Below are positions 36,679 through 45,840 of a DNA stretch of 64,000 nt, piece by piece. The position numbers and the translations under genes are program-made. The notes under the pieces were generated by a model. That model worked only from the letters and a program-made list of their open reading frames with translations. It did no database searches and was not told the DNA's origin. The stretch is from Spirochaetia bacterium (GTDB taxonomy: Bacteria > Spirochaetota > Leptospiria > Leptospirales > Leptonemataceae), in the NCBI GenBank assembly GCA_021413825.1, contig JAIOPQ010000005.1, forward strand, positions 1-64,000. The letters are read 5' to 3'. Numbering within the stretch: position 1 is the stretch's first letter; each line of letters starts with the position of its first letter.

Positions 36679-36693
36679 GACGCAAATGGCCGC

Positions 36694-37812
36694 ATGGCAG
36701 TTCCATTCATTGATCTAAAAAGATGGGAGCCCGGTCTTCAAGAGGCCTGGCAAAAAAAGGCAGCGGAGTTATCAGAGTCTGCGCAATTTATAGGCGGACC
36801 GGAAGTTGCTGGCCTTGAAGCGGATCTATGTCGCGACACTGGCGCCAGGCATTGTGTTGGTTGCGCAAATGGCACAGATGCTTTGCAACTGGCATTGCGC
36901 GCCGCAGGCGTGGGCCGTGGAGACACGGTTCTAATTCCAGATGCAACATTCTGGGCCACATTTGAATGTGTTGTAAATGTTGGTGCAGATCCAGTCACAG
37001 TTGATATAGATATGACAGATTTACAAATGGATTTCGATCTGTTTGTTCAAGCAGTTAAGACTCACAAACCAAAAGCCGCAATTCTAGTTCATCTTTACGG
37101 CTGGGCTTCCGCTAAATTGATCCAGTTCCGCGAATTCTGCGTAAACAATCAGGTGATACTGATTGAAGATGGAGCGCAGGCATTTGGCGTTACATACAAG
37201 GGGGAATCCATTTATAAGAATGCACTCCTCTCCACTGTAAGTTTCTATCCCGCAAAAGTTTTGGGAGCCGCAGGGGACGCCGGGGCGGTATTCACTTCAA
37301 GCGATCTGTATGCTGAGCGTCTGCGCTCTCTTGGAAACCACGGGCGTGAGACTCACTATTCTTACGGAGATGTAGGCTGGAATTCACGCCTGTCCTCGTT
37401 TCAAGCAGCATTCCTGAGGATTGGCCTGCCGCATGTGCGTGCCCGCATTGCCAGTCGTCGTGACGTTGTAAAAGAGTATCGTTCACATCTGTCGCAACTT
37501 CATTGCATGCGTCCCCCGGAGGGATTTGAGGAGAATGGATACCTGTTCTGTATTCTATTTGATCCTGCACAACGTCCCTACATGGAAACCAGCCTGAAGG
37601 AAAAAGGGATCGGTTTTGGTAACGTTTATCCCGGTAGCATGTCTTCGCAAAAAGGTGCCAAACAATACCTCAAAGCTGCCGTTGGCGGAGATAATGCTCG
37701 TAAGCTCTCAGCAAGCGTACTGAACCCTCCGTTATTTCCATATATGACACCCGCAGAAATCGACGAAGTTGTTCAGGCACTCCGTCCCAAGGCTGCTCCA
37801 TTCGTCGCCTAA
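36694..37812 (+). CDS. DegT/DnrJ/EryC1/StrS-family aminotransferase
   Basis: A 372-residue PLP-dependent sugar aminotransferase. It has the family start VPFIDLKR, the cofactor-contact segment CANGTDALQLALRA, DATFWATFE, LIEDGAQAFG, and the PLP Lys in SFYPAKVLGAAGDAGAV, followed by NHGRETHYSYGDVGWNSRLSSFQAAFL. Such enzymes add an amino group to a keto-sugar nucleotide used for lipopolysaccharide or other glycans. The exact sugar cannot be told. It converges on the SHOCT lipoprotein gene. Confidence 0.92.
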   Translation: MAVPFIDLKRWEPGLQEAWQKKAAELSESAQFIGGPEVAGLEADLCRDTGARHCVGCANGTDALQLALRAAGVGRGDTVLIPDATFWATFECVVNVGADPVTVDIDMTDLQMDFDLFVQAVKTHKPKAAILVHLYGWASAKLIQFREFCVNNQVILIEDGAQAFGVTYKGESIYKNALLSTVSFYPAKVLGAAGDAGAVFTSSDLYAERLRSLGNHGRETHYSYGDVGWNSRLSSFQAAFLRIGLPHVRARIASRRDVVKEYRSHLSQLHCMRPPEGFEENGYLFCILFDPAQRPYMETSLKEKGIGFGNVYPGSMSSQKGAKQYLKAAVGGDNARKLSASVLNPPLFPYMTPAEIDEVVQALRPKAAPFVA

Positions 37813-37815
37813 CGT

Positions 37816-38628
37816 TTAGTATTTTCCAAGGATTTCCTTGCGTTTGGTCTCGTACTCATCTTTTGTGATGAGACCTTGATCAAACGCTTTCTTAAGCTCC
37901 GCCAATTTTTGGGTAAGATCCACAGGTTGTACTTTCTCTTCTTTTTTTGCAACTGAGGCCGCAGAGTCTGGAACCTGCGGGAGGGAGGCCAGTTGGGCCT
38001 GAGTAAATACAGCCCAGGTTGGATGCGTTTCTCCGCTCTTCAATTTTCTCAAAGTATAAAACGGCGAAGGCAAGAGCGAGTATTCGCTCTTTGAACGATT
38101 CAATGGGATGGATGCAATATCCTTCCAGGCATCGCGATCTTGATCGCTTCCGTCCAGCATGTCCTCACGAATTGTTCCAAATACAAAGTTCAGGCCAGAA
38201 GCGTCGTTCCAGATTAGCATTGAAGTACGGTCCGGACGATTCAATATGATCTCTTTTTTATCATGCCTGGAAACCACAATCAAGCGATCGTTTGCATTTA
38301 AACGTTTGATAGCCTCAAGAACCTGGAGGCTGACTGGCTTTAGTTCAGTATGACGAAACACGCTTATTTCTTGATCGCCGTCTTTGAATGCGAAACTGAA
38401 AAGAATGCGCTGTAACTGATCCGCTGAAAGCTCAGGGAGCGGTCTTAATTCTTCCAAATCTTTTTGAGTTGCAGGGTCCGGATAGAGGCTGGCATCGACA
38501 CGTGAAATAACAATATCTCTTCTCGCCAGAATCGTTTCACGTTTACCAAATGCAGAAGAACATGCAAGCGATCCAAGAAGCAAGCTTATGGAAATTAGTT
38601 TGAATGATTTAAGAATTCGAACGGGCAT
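37816..38628 (-). CDS. Lipoprotein with C-terminal SHOCT domain
   Basis: A 270-residue protein with lipoprotein signal (MPVRILKSFKLISISLLLGSLAC, lipobox GSLAC). The last 33 residues (KLAELKKAFDQGLITKDEYETKRKEIL) form a SHOCT domain, a short oligomerisation module. The central region is unrecognised but has YSLLPSPFYTLRK and WAVFTQAQLASLP. No promoter seen. Likely envelope-located; function unknown. Confidence 0.78.
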   Translation of the reverse strand: MPVRILKSFKLISISLLLGSLACSSAFGKRETILARRDIVISRVDASLYPDPATQKDLEELRPLPELSADQLQRILFSFAFKDGDQEISVFRHTELKPVSLQVLEAIKRLNANDRLIVVSRHDKKEIILNRPDRTSMLIWNDASGLNFVFGTIREDMLDGSDQDRDAWKDIASIPLNRSKSEYSLLPSPFYTLRKLKSGETHPTWAVFTQAQLASLPQVPDSAASVAKKEEKVQPVDLTQKLAELKKAFDQGLITKDEYETKRKEILGKY

Positions 38629-38688
38629 AGGTCGATTTTATTCGCCGGTTGGTTGTGTCTATTGATTCGCGTCCGCCCAGAACGCAAC

Positions 38689-38715
38689 GGAGGCTGCCCA
38701 CTGCTGGCAGCCTCC
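38689..38715 (-). terminator. Perfect hairpin downstream of porin 1
   Basis: GGAGGCTGCC (38689-38698) pairs exactly with GGCAGCCTCC (38706-38715) over a 7-base loop, just after the stop of porin 1. There is no good T-tract on the minus strand, so it may be an RNA 3'-end stabiliser as much as a terminator. Confidence 0.6.
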
Positions 38716-38728
38716 ATAAATCTTCTAA

Positions 38729-40456
38729 TTAGAATTCGTATTGTGCACGCACAAAGTACTGTTTGTTTTCCTTTCTTTCACCTGCAAAGTCCGTGGCCTG
38801 GATTGGACCTGCCAACTCTGTGGTATTCTGACTGGAAACAACCGAAGCGAGTGCGTTCTCAACTGTGTTAGAACTTGCAATGGTCGAAGCACCTGTAGCT
38901 TGAATCTGTGACAGACCACTTACTTTGGTTCTAGAACCATCTTTATCCGTAGACGTGAGGCGGCTCATACCAATACTCACCGTTAGGCGCGACATCGGGA
39001 AGAACTCCAGGGCTACTATCTGATTGCGGAATCTAGCTTTACCCAGATCAACCAGCGGCGCAGAACCGCGTGTTGGAACGGATCCAAGGTTACCAATTCT
39101 GCCGTCCTGGACGTCAGCTTCGTAGAGTTGCTGGATGTAAGACTTGCTGGGCAACGCGGACGCGGAATTGAGCACTCCTGTGCTTCCCGATCCAAACATA
39201 TCGCGATACAAAACACCTATCCATTTAAACTTTGCGTGCAGGTAACCATAGTTTGAGAAGCCGTGCGCATCTCCGTCTGGATTGTAATATTTGGTTGTAT
39301 CGCCGCCAATAGGCACTACGCCCGTACCATCAAATGCAACTGCATCAGAACGACGGTCCGTATATTCAGCCCGACCAAGGCCAAGACCAAACTTGAGATC
39401 ACCTAGATCAAGATTCAGGTCCCCCTGTGCGCCCACTGTCTTGTCTTTTCTAGCTCGTTTGTCGCCACGGAGCGCCATAGTTTTGGCTGCCGGAGTTCCA
39501 ATGCTTTCTATTGTAGTGATGTTAACTTCTTCGTCGCGAATGCCGCTAACGTTCTGCAAACGAAACGGAAGACTGATTGCGAAATCAACATCTTTGGATT
39601 TGCCGGTTGGACGGAATGCAAGGCTACCGTAGAGGTCTTTACCGTAACTGTCGGATGTACCATTTGCATTTAAGCCCGCAGACAGGTTACGGAGACTGGA
39701 ACGTACCAGGGCGGCATTCGCAGTGCTCGCTGTAGCAAGCGTGCTCGCGCCAAGTGCAACTGTGCCTGGAGGTGTTACGCCTTGCGCATTGAGTTTTCGG
39801 AAACCTTCACCATTCGCGAACAGTAAATGCAGTCCAAAGTAATCGCTCTTATGCATATAACCCACGCCCATATCCGAAGATCCGGAGAGGCCAAGGGTTT
39901 CTGTTGCGCTCTGCGTGATGTAACGATGTTTCCAGTAGCTTTCCATGGAGATGCCAGCCTGGCCGTCTACCATTGGAACGTGTTGCATGCCCAGGCGCAC
40001 TGAACCAGAGCCAAGGCTTCCGGCTGAATACAACGGCGCATTCATATATGCGTATTTTACTTCGGGCACATGGATATTGTTTCCGTTTACAGCAGTTGTG
40101 GCGCCTGAGCCGCCCATAACCTGGCCGCCGTCAAATGTTACTCTAAATCCAAATCCTTTATAATCTCCATCCACAACATCGCCACGAATGTTGAGATAGG
40201 CGCGAGAAACGTCAAAGCCCTGCGTGCGAGCATTGGTTCCATTGCCATCGGGGACACCGCTGTTCTCAGTATCAGTCTTTTCATACCCCGCGAATATTAC
40301 GCCGTCGACTTTGAAATCCGTATTGTTTTCAGTTTTTTCATCTACTTTTTTGTCCGTGTATTTTGTTTCATACGCGGCAAGATTACCGGTAAGCGCCAGA
40401 AGCATTGCCATCGTCGTTGCGACTTTTGCCCCCTGCACCGTGAGAAATGTTTTCAT
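38729..40456 (-). CDS. Outer-membrane porin-like protein (porin 1)
   Basis: A 575-residue protein with signal peptide (MKTFLTVQGAKVATTMAMLLALTGNLAA|YETK). The mature protein starts with the same YET...DKKVDEK...FKVDG.IFAGYE segment as the next gene and then has the alternating pattern of a beta barrel, ending with the aromatic YFVRAQYEF expected for outer-membrane insertion. It is a diverged paralogue of porin 2 (about 40% alike by eye). ATG 40456 has GGAG 8 bases upstream. Location next to the sulfate transporter suggests an anion channel, which is inference. Confidence 0.8.
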   Translation of the reverse strand: MKTFLTVQGAKVATTMAMLLALTGNLAAYETKYTDKKVDEKTENNTDFKVDGVIFAGYEKTDTENSGVPDGNGTNARTQGFDVSRAYLNIRGDVVDGDYKGFGFRVTFDGGQVMGGSGATTAVNGNNIHVPEVKYAYMNAPLYSAGSLGSGSVRLGMQHVPMVDGQAGISMESYWKHRYITQSATETLGLSGSSDMGVGYMHKSDYFGLHLLFANGEGFRKLNAQGVTPPGTVALGASTLATASTANAALVRSSLRNLSAGLNANGTSDSYGKDLYGSLAFRPTGKSKDVDFAISLPFRLQNVSGIRDEEVNITTIESIGTPAAKTMALRGDKRARKDKTVGAQGDLNLDLGDLKFGLGLGRAEYTDRRSDAVAFDGTGVVPIGGDTTKYYNPDGDAHGFSNYGYLHAKFKWIGVLYRDMFGSGSTGVLNSASALPSKSYIQQLYEADVQDGRIGNLGSVPTRGSAPLVDLGKARFRNQIVALEFFPMSRLTVSIGMSRLTSTDKDGSRTKVSGLSQIQATGASTIASSNTVENALASVVSSQNTTELAGPIQATDFAGERKENKQYFVRAQYEF

Positions 40457-40581
40457 TAGATTCTCCAAATTGATTGAACCCGCTGTGTGCGGTTGGTTCT
40501 ATCTATTCAAAAGAATGTTACGCAATTGTTACGAAAGGAAGGATGGTTAGCTTTTCTGGGGAACACTGGCGGGGAATTAAT

Positions 40582-40601
40582 GCCGGCCCTTTCGGGCCGG
40601 C
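40582..40601 (-). terminator. Hairpin between the two porin genes
   Basis: GCCGGCCC (40582-40589) and GGGCCGGC (40594-40601) form a perfect 8-base stem with a TTTC loop, downstream of porin 2. On the minus strand it is followed by TTAATTCCCC, a poor U-tract, so termination is likely but may be partial. Confidence 0.65.
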
Positions 40602-40629
40602 GAAGTTTGAAATTGAATTTGCGGAGAAC

Positions 40630-42381
40630 TTAGAAATCGTAAACTGCGCGAAGAAATACTTGCCTGGCTTCTTTAGGCTTTCCGTTCAGATCATTTGCAA
40701 CAATCGGAGTTCCACCGTTTGCCGCGATGATAGAGTTTACGTTGTCAGCCACGCTTGTGCCGGACGTAAATGTTGGAATGCTCTCCAGCCCATTTACTCT
40801 TGTCTTCTCGCCGTTCGCGTTCTTGCTCTTCAGTGTTTCCACGCCGACTGCTAGAACCAGGCGACTGAACGGACTCCAGGTAACGGCGTAGGTTTCTCTT
40901 TTGAAACGGGCTTTACCAAGATCAATGGTGGGACTGGTGCCACGGCTTGACCCAAGCGTTGCATTTCCATTTCCGATTGTACCATCCTGCACATCGAGTT
41001 CGTACAATTGCGTTGCGTACGATTTCGAGGGCAGGGCCGTTGTAGAGCCGGTGCTTCCAGTTCCATAGATGTGTCTGGCAAGTACACCAAACTGCGAAAC
41101 TTTCACATGGATATACCCCCAGTTTGTTTGCCCTTTTGCATCTGTGTCTCTCTGGTAGTACGTGGTGAAATCGTTTGAAAGGCCCGACGTACCAGTTTGA
41201 ATCATGTTGTTGTCTACTCTAACTGCAGACGAGCGTTTGTCTTTGAGCACTGCGTGGCCACCACCGACGGTAACCTTGGCAACCCCAAGATCAAACGCGC
41301 CCGCAATTTCCTGGCCCAGGTATCTATCCTGTTTCGCACGTGCATCGCCATTGTAATAATCAAACTGCGCAAGGGCTGTTGGACTTACGGGGAGGTTTGC
41401 TGTTACAAATTGATACTCCTGACGCTTGATGTTCGTTATGTTTTTGATGCGAACTGGAAAACCGATAGAGATATCTATGTCCTTGTCCTTTCCAGTTGGG
41501 TGAAAACTGGGTAACGCATAGAAATCATATCCATAGGAATCGCCCGTGCCATTTACAAGGTTACGAAGGTTTGTTCTTGCCTGAGTTTGTTGTGCAGCCG
41601 TCAGTCCAGTAGTTGCAACAAACAAAGCTGGCTGCCCATTGGGTCCAGTTGTGGCCAGGACCGGTGCTGTAGAAGCTAGCAATGCTGCTGACTGCGCCGA
41701 ATACAAACTCTGCGCATTGTTTTTGCGGAATCCCTCTCCGTTTACAAGCTGAAGTTGTAGACCAAAGTAGTCCGCTTTGTGGATAAACGAAATTCCACGA
41801 TCAGCCGATGACCCGGCAAAGCCTGATTTCTCAATTGCGTTTTGATCTATGAAACGATGCTTCCAGTAACCTTCGTTTGAATATCCTGCCTGTCCGTCGA
41901 CAATTGCTACGTGTTGTAGCCCGAGTCTGAAGGAGCCTTCACCGAATGAAGCGCTGTACAAGGGAAGAGTAAAGTATGCAAATTTCAACTCAGCAACTTG
42001 CGAACTGTTCCCAGTTGATGTTGTGCTGTTGCTTGCGCCGATTGCGCTGTTTGCGAGGTTTCCACCGTCCACTGTTACACGAAATCCAGCGCCTTTCCAC
42101 GGGCCTTCATTCACGTCTCCGCGGAAGTTCAGATATGCCCTGGGTACAACAAATCCCTGATTTGTACCCGTTGTTCCGTTCTGATCGATCACTCCATTCT
42201 TTTCATGATCCGGCCGTTCGTACCCTGCAAATATAGTTCCATCTGCTTTGAAGGAACTCTGGCCTTCTTTCTCATCTACCTTCTTGTCAAGCCATTGTGT
42301 TTCGTATGCGAACACGTTTGACGACATGATTGCTGCGACAACGGCCGCTACTGTGAGGCTAATACTCGTTCTCTGTTTCAT
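40630..42381 (-). CDS. Outer-membrane porin-like protein (porin 2)
   Basis: A 583-residue paralogue of porin 1, with signal peptide ending SSNVFA|YETQ and C-terminal FLRAVYDF typical of a beta-barrel. Shared blocks include GFVVPRAYLNFRGDV, GAGFRVTVDGG, LRLGLQHVAIVDGQAGYSNEGYWKHRFI and DVQDGTIGN. A clear AAGGAG lies before ATG 42381. It directly precedes porin 1 and directly follows sbp (10 bases), so sbp and both porins may be co-transcribed. Function as a sulfate-related channel is inferred from this. Confidence 0.82.
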   Translation of the reverse strand: MKQRTSISLTVAAVVAAIMSSNVFAYETQWLDKKVDEKEGQSSFKADGTIFAGYERPDHEKNGVIDQNGTTGTNQGFVVPRAYLNFRGDVNEGPWKGAGFRVTVDGGNLANSAIGASNSTTSTGNSSQVAELKFAYFTLPLYSASFGEGSFRLGLQHVAIVDGQAGYSNEGYWKHRFIDQNAIEKSGFAGSSADRGISFIHKADYFGLQLQLVNGEGFRKNNAQSLYSAQSAALLASTAPVLATTGPNGQPALFVATTGLTAAQQTQARTNLRNLVNGTGDSYGYDFYALPSFHPTGKDKDIDISIGFPVRIKNITNIKRQEYQFVTANLPVSPTALAQFDYYNGDARAKQDRYLGQEIAGAFDLGVAKVTVGGGHAVLKDKRSSAVRVDNNMIQTGTSGLSNDFTTYYQRDTDAKGQTNWGYIHVKVSQFGVLARHIYGTGSTGSTTALPSKSYATQLYELDVQDGTIGNGNATLGSSRGTSPTIDLGKARFKRETYAVTWSPFSRLVLAVGVETLKSKNANGEKTRVNGLESIPTFTSGTSVADNVNSIIAANGGTPIVANDLNGKPKEARQVFLRAVYDF

Positions 42382-42391
42382 AGTTCACTCC

Positions 42392-43390
42392 TTATCTTTT
42401 TGAGTAGATCTGATCAAACTCAGCGCCATCGGCAAAATATGCTTTCTGCACAGCAAGCCAAGTGCCAAATTGTTCCTGGATAGAAAATAGTTGAATCCTG
42501 GGGAAGGGAAATTGCGACGCAATCGCAGCATTTCTGGGTCGGTAATACTTCGTAGCTGCTATGCGCTGCCCCTCGTCCGTGTAGAGATACTTGAGGTATT
42601 CTTCAGCAAGGGCCTTTACTCCGTGACGATCTGCTGTTTTTTCTACAACGGCAACGGATGGTTCCGCCAGAATGCTAATGGATGGGTTCACAATCTGAAA
42701 CTTGTCTCTTCCAAATTGATTCAAGATGAGATAGGCTTCATTTTCCCAGGAGATAAACACATCTCCCTGACCGTTCTTTGCAAACGTTGTGGTGGATCCG
42801 CGGGCGCCTGAATCTAGAACGGGTACGTTCTTAAATAGTCTCTTCAAATACTCTTTAGCTTTCGCTTCGCTTCCGTATTTCTTAAGCGCGTAGCCCTTTG
42901 CTGCAAGATAGTTCCAGCGTGCTCCCCCGGACGTTTTTGGATTTGGTGTGATCACAGAAACGCCATCCCGCGCTAAGTCGTCCCAGTCCTTGATTCCCTT
43001 TGGATTTCCCTGGCGCACGACAAACACAATGGTCGATGTGTACGGCGCACTGTTAAACGGAAGTTTGTTGATCCAATCCTTTGGAATCAGATTCGTTCTT
43101 TGTGCGATTTCGTCCACATCGTAAGCCAGAGCCAGAGTAACCACGTCGGCCTCAAGCCCATCGATTACTGCGCGCGCCTGTTTACCTGATCCACCGTGTG
43201 ATTGGTTCACAGCCACGCTTTTTCCTGTTTTCCCTTTCCAGTATTTTGCGAATGCCTGATTGAACTCTTTATAGAGTTCACGGGTAGGATCGTATGACAC
43301 GTTTAGCAGCTGAATATCATCTGCAAAGAGTGCGGACCAGTTAAGTCCAAAAACTGTGACCAGTGTGATAAAGATCGATTTAGGTTTCAT
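42392..43390 (-). CDS. sbp: Sulfate/thiosulfate ABC transporter substrate-binding protein
   Basis: A 332-residue periplasmic binding protein with signal peptide ending ALFA. Sbp/CysP signatures are [59 protein letters not shown] and [12 protein letters not shown]. It captures sulfate for the CysTWA permease encoded on the other side of the Rrf2 gene. Two operator-like ACGAC-N7-GTCGT repeats lie 44-134 bases upstream of its ATG. Length is normal. It is divergent from the cysTWA operon. Confidence 0.95.
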   Translation of the reverse strand: MKPKSIFITLVTVFGLNWSALFADDIQLLNVSYDPTRELYKEFNQAFAKYWKGKTGKSVAVNQSHGGSGKQARAVIDGLEADVVTLALAYDVDEIAQRTNLIPKDWINKLPFNSAPYTSTIVFVVRQGNPKGIKDWDDLARDGVSVITPNPKTSGGARWNYLAAKGYALKKYGSEAKAKEYLKRLFKNVPVLDSGARGSTTTFAKNGQGDVFISWENEAYLILNQFGRDKFQIVNPSISILAEPSVAVVEKTADRHGVKALAEEYLKYLYTDEGQRIAATKYYRPRNAAIASQFPFPRIQLFSIQEQFGTWLAVQKAYFADGAEFDQIYSKR

Positions 43391-43433
43391 TTTGTTTCTC
43401 CTTTAATGTTGAATTTCTCCAGGTATTTTATAT

Positions 43434-43450
43434 ACGACAAATTTGGTCGT
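43434..43450. promoter_or_regulatory. Inverted repeat ACGAC-N7-GTCGT, Rrf2 operator candidate A
   Basis: ACGACAAATTTGGTCGT: a perfect 5-base inverted repeat with 7-base spacer, 44 bases upstream of the sbp ATG. It is preceded by TAT and followed by TATT, as at site B. Binding by the neighbouring Rrf2 protein is inferred. Confidence 0.7.
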
Positions 43451-43507
43451 TATTCATTGCTGCGCCTCCCTTTGTTTCCATTTCAAGTATGCGATACTGG
43501 TTTATAT

Positions 43508-43524
43508 ACGACTAAACTAGTCGT
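43508..43524. promoter_or_regulatory. Inverted repeat ACGAC-N7-GTCGT, Rrf2 operator candidate B
   Basis: ACGACTAAACTAGTCGT has the same perfect arms and spacer as site A, 74 bases further from sbp (about seven helical turns) and 19 bases beyond the Rrf2 stop codon. Two sites on one face of the DNA fit cooperative binding. Confidence 0.7.
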
Positions 43525-43542
43525 TATTTAGATCAAAAAAAA

Positions 43543-44007
43543 TCAAATCCCGTCTCCGCCGACAAGGTGCATATCCATAACCTCACGCTGGGTCACTATG
43601 CTTTCAGCGAACACGCTTGCAAGAGTGGCCTTATCCATCATGTCAGCTACGTAGTTTCTAACGTTTAGCATCAGCCGTCTAAATCTGCAAACGCGCTCTT
43701 GTTTGCATGGCTCGTAATGAGCAATGCTTACGCAACCGATGGGCGCCAGGACTCCATCAAAAAACCGAACAATCTGGCCCATTGTGATTTCACTCGGAGG
43801 CTTTGCCAGCCTGTATCCACCGTGCTTTCCGGCCGTGCTATCCACCCAGCCCTGTGTTTTCATATCGAGCATGATATGCTCGAGGAATGGTTTTGGGATG
43901 CGGTTTGTATACGCCAGATCACCAATGGAAACGGGGCTCCCTCCGTAGTTCTCCACCAGAGTAAAAATGGCCCGCAGGGCATAGTCTGTCTTCTTCGAAA
44001 GCTTCAT
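43543..44007 (-). CDS. Rrf2-family transcriptional regulator of sulfur assimilation
   Basis: A 154-residue DNA-binding protein with the Rrf2 start (MKLSKKTDYALRAIFTLVENYGG), winged helix-turn-helix, and HGGYRLAKPPSEITMGQIVRFFDG. Three cysteines in CVSIAHYEPCKQERVC occupy the region that in IscR/NsrR holds an Fe-S cluster, so it may sense iron-sulfur, nitric oxide or sulfur status. Located between sbp and cysTWA with candidate operators on both sides. It probably controls both units and itself. Confidence 0.9.
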   Translation of the reverse strand: MKLSKKTDYALRAIFTLVENYGGSPVSIGDLAYTNRIPKPFLEHIMLDMKTQGWVDSTAGKHGGYRLAKPPSEITMGQIVRFFDGVLAPIGCVSIAHYEPCKQERVCRFRRLMLNVRNYVADMMDKATLASVFAESIVTQREVMDMHLVGGDGI

Positions 44008-44014
44008 TTCTAAA

Positions 44015-44031
44015 TGCGATGTAAATAGTCG
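44015..44031. promoter_or_regulatory. Degenerate operator candidate C
   Basis: GCGATGTAAATAGTCGT keeps the 7-base spacer and a perfect right arm GTCGT; the left arm matches CGA of ACGAC. It lies 8 bases before the Rrf2 start codon, a position fitting autoregulation. Confidence 0.5.
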
Positions 44032-44098
44032 TATTTAATACGTCGAGATTATTGTCAATGCTCTTTATAAAAAAATGACAAGACGCACTTTTCTAATG

Positions 44099-44115
44099 TC
44101 GATCAAGTTTGTCGT
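44099..44115. promoter_or_regulatory. Degenerate operator candidate D
   Basis: TCGATCAAGTTTGTCGT has the right arm GTCGT and a 7-base spacer with a left arm matching CGA, followed by TAAT. It lies 44 bases before the cysT ATG at 44160, and 5 bases before the alternative ATG at 44121. Confidence 0.5.
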
Positions 44116-44159
44116 TAATTATGATTGCTCGCCTGGCTTCTCTGCATTTTCCTGGTTCG

Positions 44160-44987
44160 ATGGGAATCAGATTCAAGGAGAGGAGTGTGCTCCCAGGCTT
44201 TGGCCTATCATTCGGCATCACGCTCCTCTATATAGGTCTAATCGTACTGATTCCCCTGTCTGCCCTGGTGCTAAAGACTGCAACCATGGGCTGGGGGCCT
44301 TTCTGGGAAACAGTTTCAGACGAACGCGTAGTTGCTTCTTATAAGCTGAGCTTTGGCGTCTCAGGACTTGCGGCTCTCATGAACTGTTTCTTTGGAGTGA
44401 TCATTGCATATGTTCTGGTTCGCTACGAATTTCCAGGCAAACGAATCCTGGACGCACTGGTAGACATTCCATTTGCAATGCCAACTGCTGTCTCGGGAAT
44501 CGCGCTGACATCTGTGTACGCTGAGGCAGGGGTTCTGGGTTCCTGGTTCGCCAAATTTGGCGTCAAGACTGCCTATTCACCCGTTGGAGTTTTTATCGCT
44601 CTGGTTTTCATCGGGCTACCGTTCGTTGTTAGGACAGTGCAGCCAGTGCTCACGGAATTCAACCACGAACTGGAAGAAGCGGCCACCAGCCTTGGAGCCA
44701 GCCGAATTCAAATATTCAGGCGTGTGATATTCCCGGAGATACTTCCATCCGTGATAATTGGCACATCACTGGCGTTCGCGCGCGCTGCGGGAGAATACGG
44801 ATCGGTCGTCTTTATTTCTGGTAACATGCCTTTTAAGACAGAGATTACCCCTCTTCTGATTATTACCAAATTGGAACAATACGACTACACCGGAGCGACC
44901 GCAATTGCAGTCGTAATGCTCGCAGTTTCGTTTTCTGTTCTTCTTGTTGTCAATGTAGTTCAGTGGTGGAGCACCAGGCGCAGCTGA
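44160..44987 (+). CDS. cysT: Sulfate ABC transporter permease CysT (CysU)
   Basis: An inner-membrane permease with six helices. It aligns with E. coli CysT from the start ([18 protein letters not shown]). It also has [25 protein letters not shown] and the EAA loop [25 protein letters not shown] that contacts CysA, then [18 protein letters not shown] 44160 fits the family's N-terminus; ATG 44121 is possible, and neither has a clear ribosome site. First gene of cysT-cysW-cysA. Confidence 0.93.
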   Translation: MGIRFKERSVLPGFGLSFGITLLYIGLIVLIPLSALVLKTATMGWGPFWETVSDERVVASYKLSFGVSGLAALMNCFFGVIIAYVLVRYEFPGKRILDALVDIPFAMPTAVSGIALTSVYAEAGVLGSWFAKFGVKTAYSPVGVFIALVFIGLPFVVRTVQPVLTEFNHELEEAATSLGASRIQIFRRVIFPEILPSVIIGTSLAFARAAGEYGSVVFISGNMPFKTEITPLLIITKLEQYDYTGATAIAVVMLAVSFSVLLVVNVVQWWSTRRS

Positions 44988-44988
44988 T

Positions 44989-45840
44989 ATGCAAAAATCA
45001 AGAATCACGCTAAACGATCCGCTCTATGTTCGCATAGGACTCATTGCTGTAGTTCTACTTTTTTTTCTATTCTTTCTGATTCTGCCATTAGGGACCGTGT
45101 TCTACGAGGCATTCTCCCAGGGGATTGGAGTGTATTTTGAATCTCTAGTAGAACCGGCGGCGCTTGCTGCAATTCGCCTTACGTTCCTGGTCGCAGGAAT
45201 TGCAGTACCACTCAATACCGCGTTCGGTCTTGCCGCCGCCTGGGTTATGAAGTTCTCGTTTAAAGGGAAGAACGTTCTGATATCATTCATGGACCTGCCG
45301 TTTTCTGTTTCGCCGGTGATCTCAGGGCTAATCTACGTGCTCATGTTTGGCCTGCAAGGATGGTTTGGAACCTGGTTACAGGATAATAATATCAAAATCA
45401 TTTTTGCACTTCCTGGTCTTGTCCTGGCCACAGTATTTGTGACCTTTCCATTTGTTGCCCGTGAGGTTATAGCACTCGTCGAGGCGCAGGGTAACGAAGA
45501 AGAGCTTGCAGCGCTTTCACTGGGAGCATCTGGATTTTCAATTTTCTGGCGCGTTACCATTCCAAATATCAAGTGGGCCCTGCTGTACGGCGTAATTCAG
45601 TGTAATGCTCGGGCTATGGGTGAGTTCGGAGCTGTGTCGGTGGTTTCCGGGCACATACGCGGGCAGACCAACACCATTCCTCTGCATGTTGAGATTCTCT
45701 TTAACGAGTACAACTTTACAGCCTCATTTGCCGTAGCATCCGTCCTTGCTTTCCTTGGTGTGATCACACTTATTCTGAAAACCGTATTTGAAAGAAAAGC
45801 CGCAGCAGAACGCAGACGAGCATCAGGTGCAATCGCATGA
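44989..45840 (+). CDS. cysW: Sulfate ABC transporter permease CysW
   Basis: A 283-residue six-helix permease partner of CysT. Family features: [67 protein letters not shown] (EAA loop), [35 protein letters not shown]. It starts 1 base after the cysT stop and its stop overlaps cysA by 4 bases. Together the two permeases form the sulfate channel. Confidence 0.95.
   Translation: MQKSRITLNDPLYVRIGLIAVVLLFFLFFLILPLGTVFYEAFSQGIGVYFESLVEPAALAAIRLTFLVAGIAVPLNTAFGLAAAWVMKFSFKGKNVLISFMDLPFSVSPVISGLIYVLMFGLQGWFGTWLQDNNIKIIFALPGLVLATVFVTFPFVAREVIALVEAQGNEEELAALSLGASGFSIFWRVTIPNIKWALLYGVIQCNARAMGEFGAVSVVSGHIRGQTNTIPLHVEILFNEYNFTASFAVASVLAFLGVITLILKTVFERKAAAERRRASGAIA

Noticed and set aside
36870-36886. 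TGGCAC...TTGC, resembling a sigma-54 promoter
   Set aside because: The GG to GC distance is 14 bases instead of 12, and it lies inside the DegT aminotransferase gene.
40489-40501. Small CCGC/GCGG hairpin in the porin 1 leader
   Set aside because: A four-base stem is common by chance and there is no further structure to suggest a riboswitch.
44052-44071. TTGTCA and TATAAA as a sigma-70 promoter before cysT
   Set aside because: The spacing between the hexamers is only about 8 bases, too short for a promoter.
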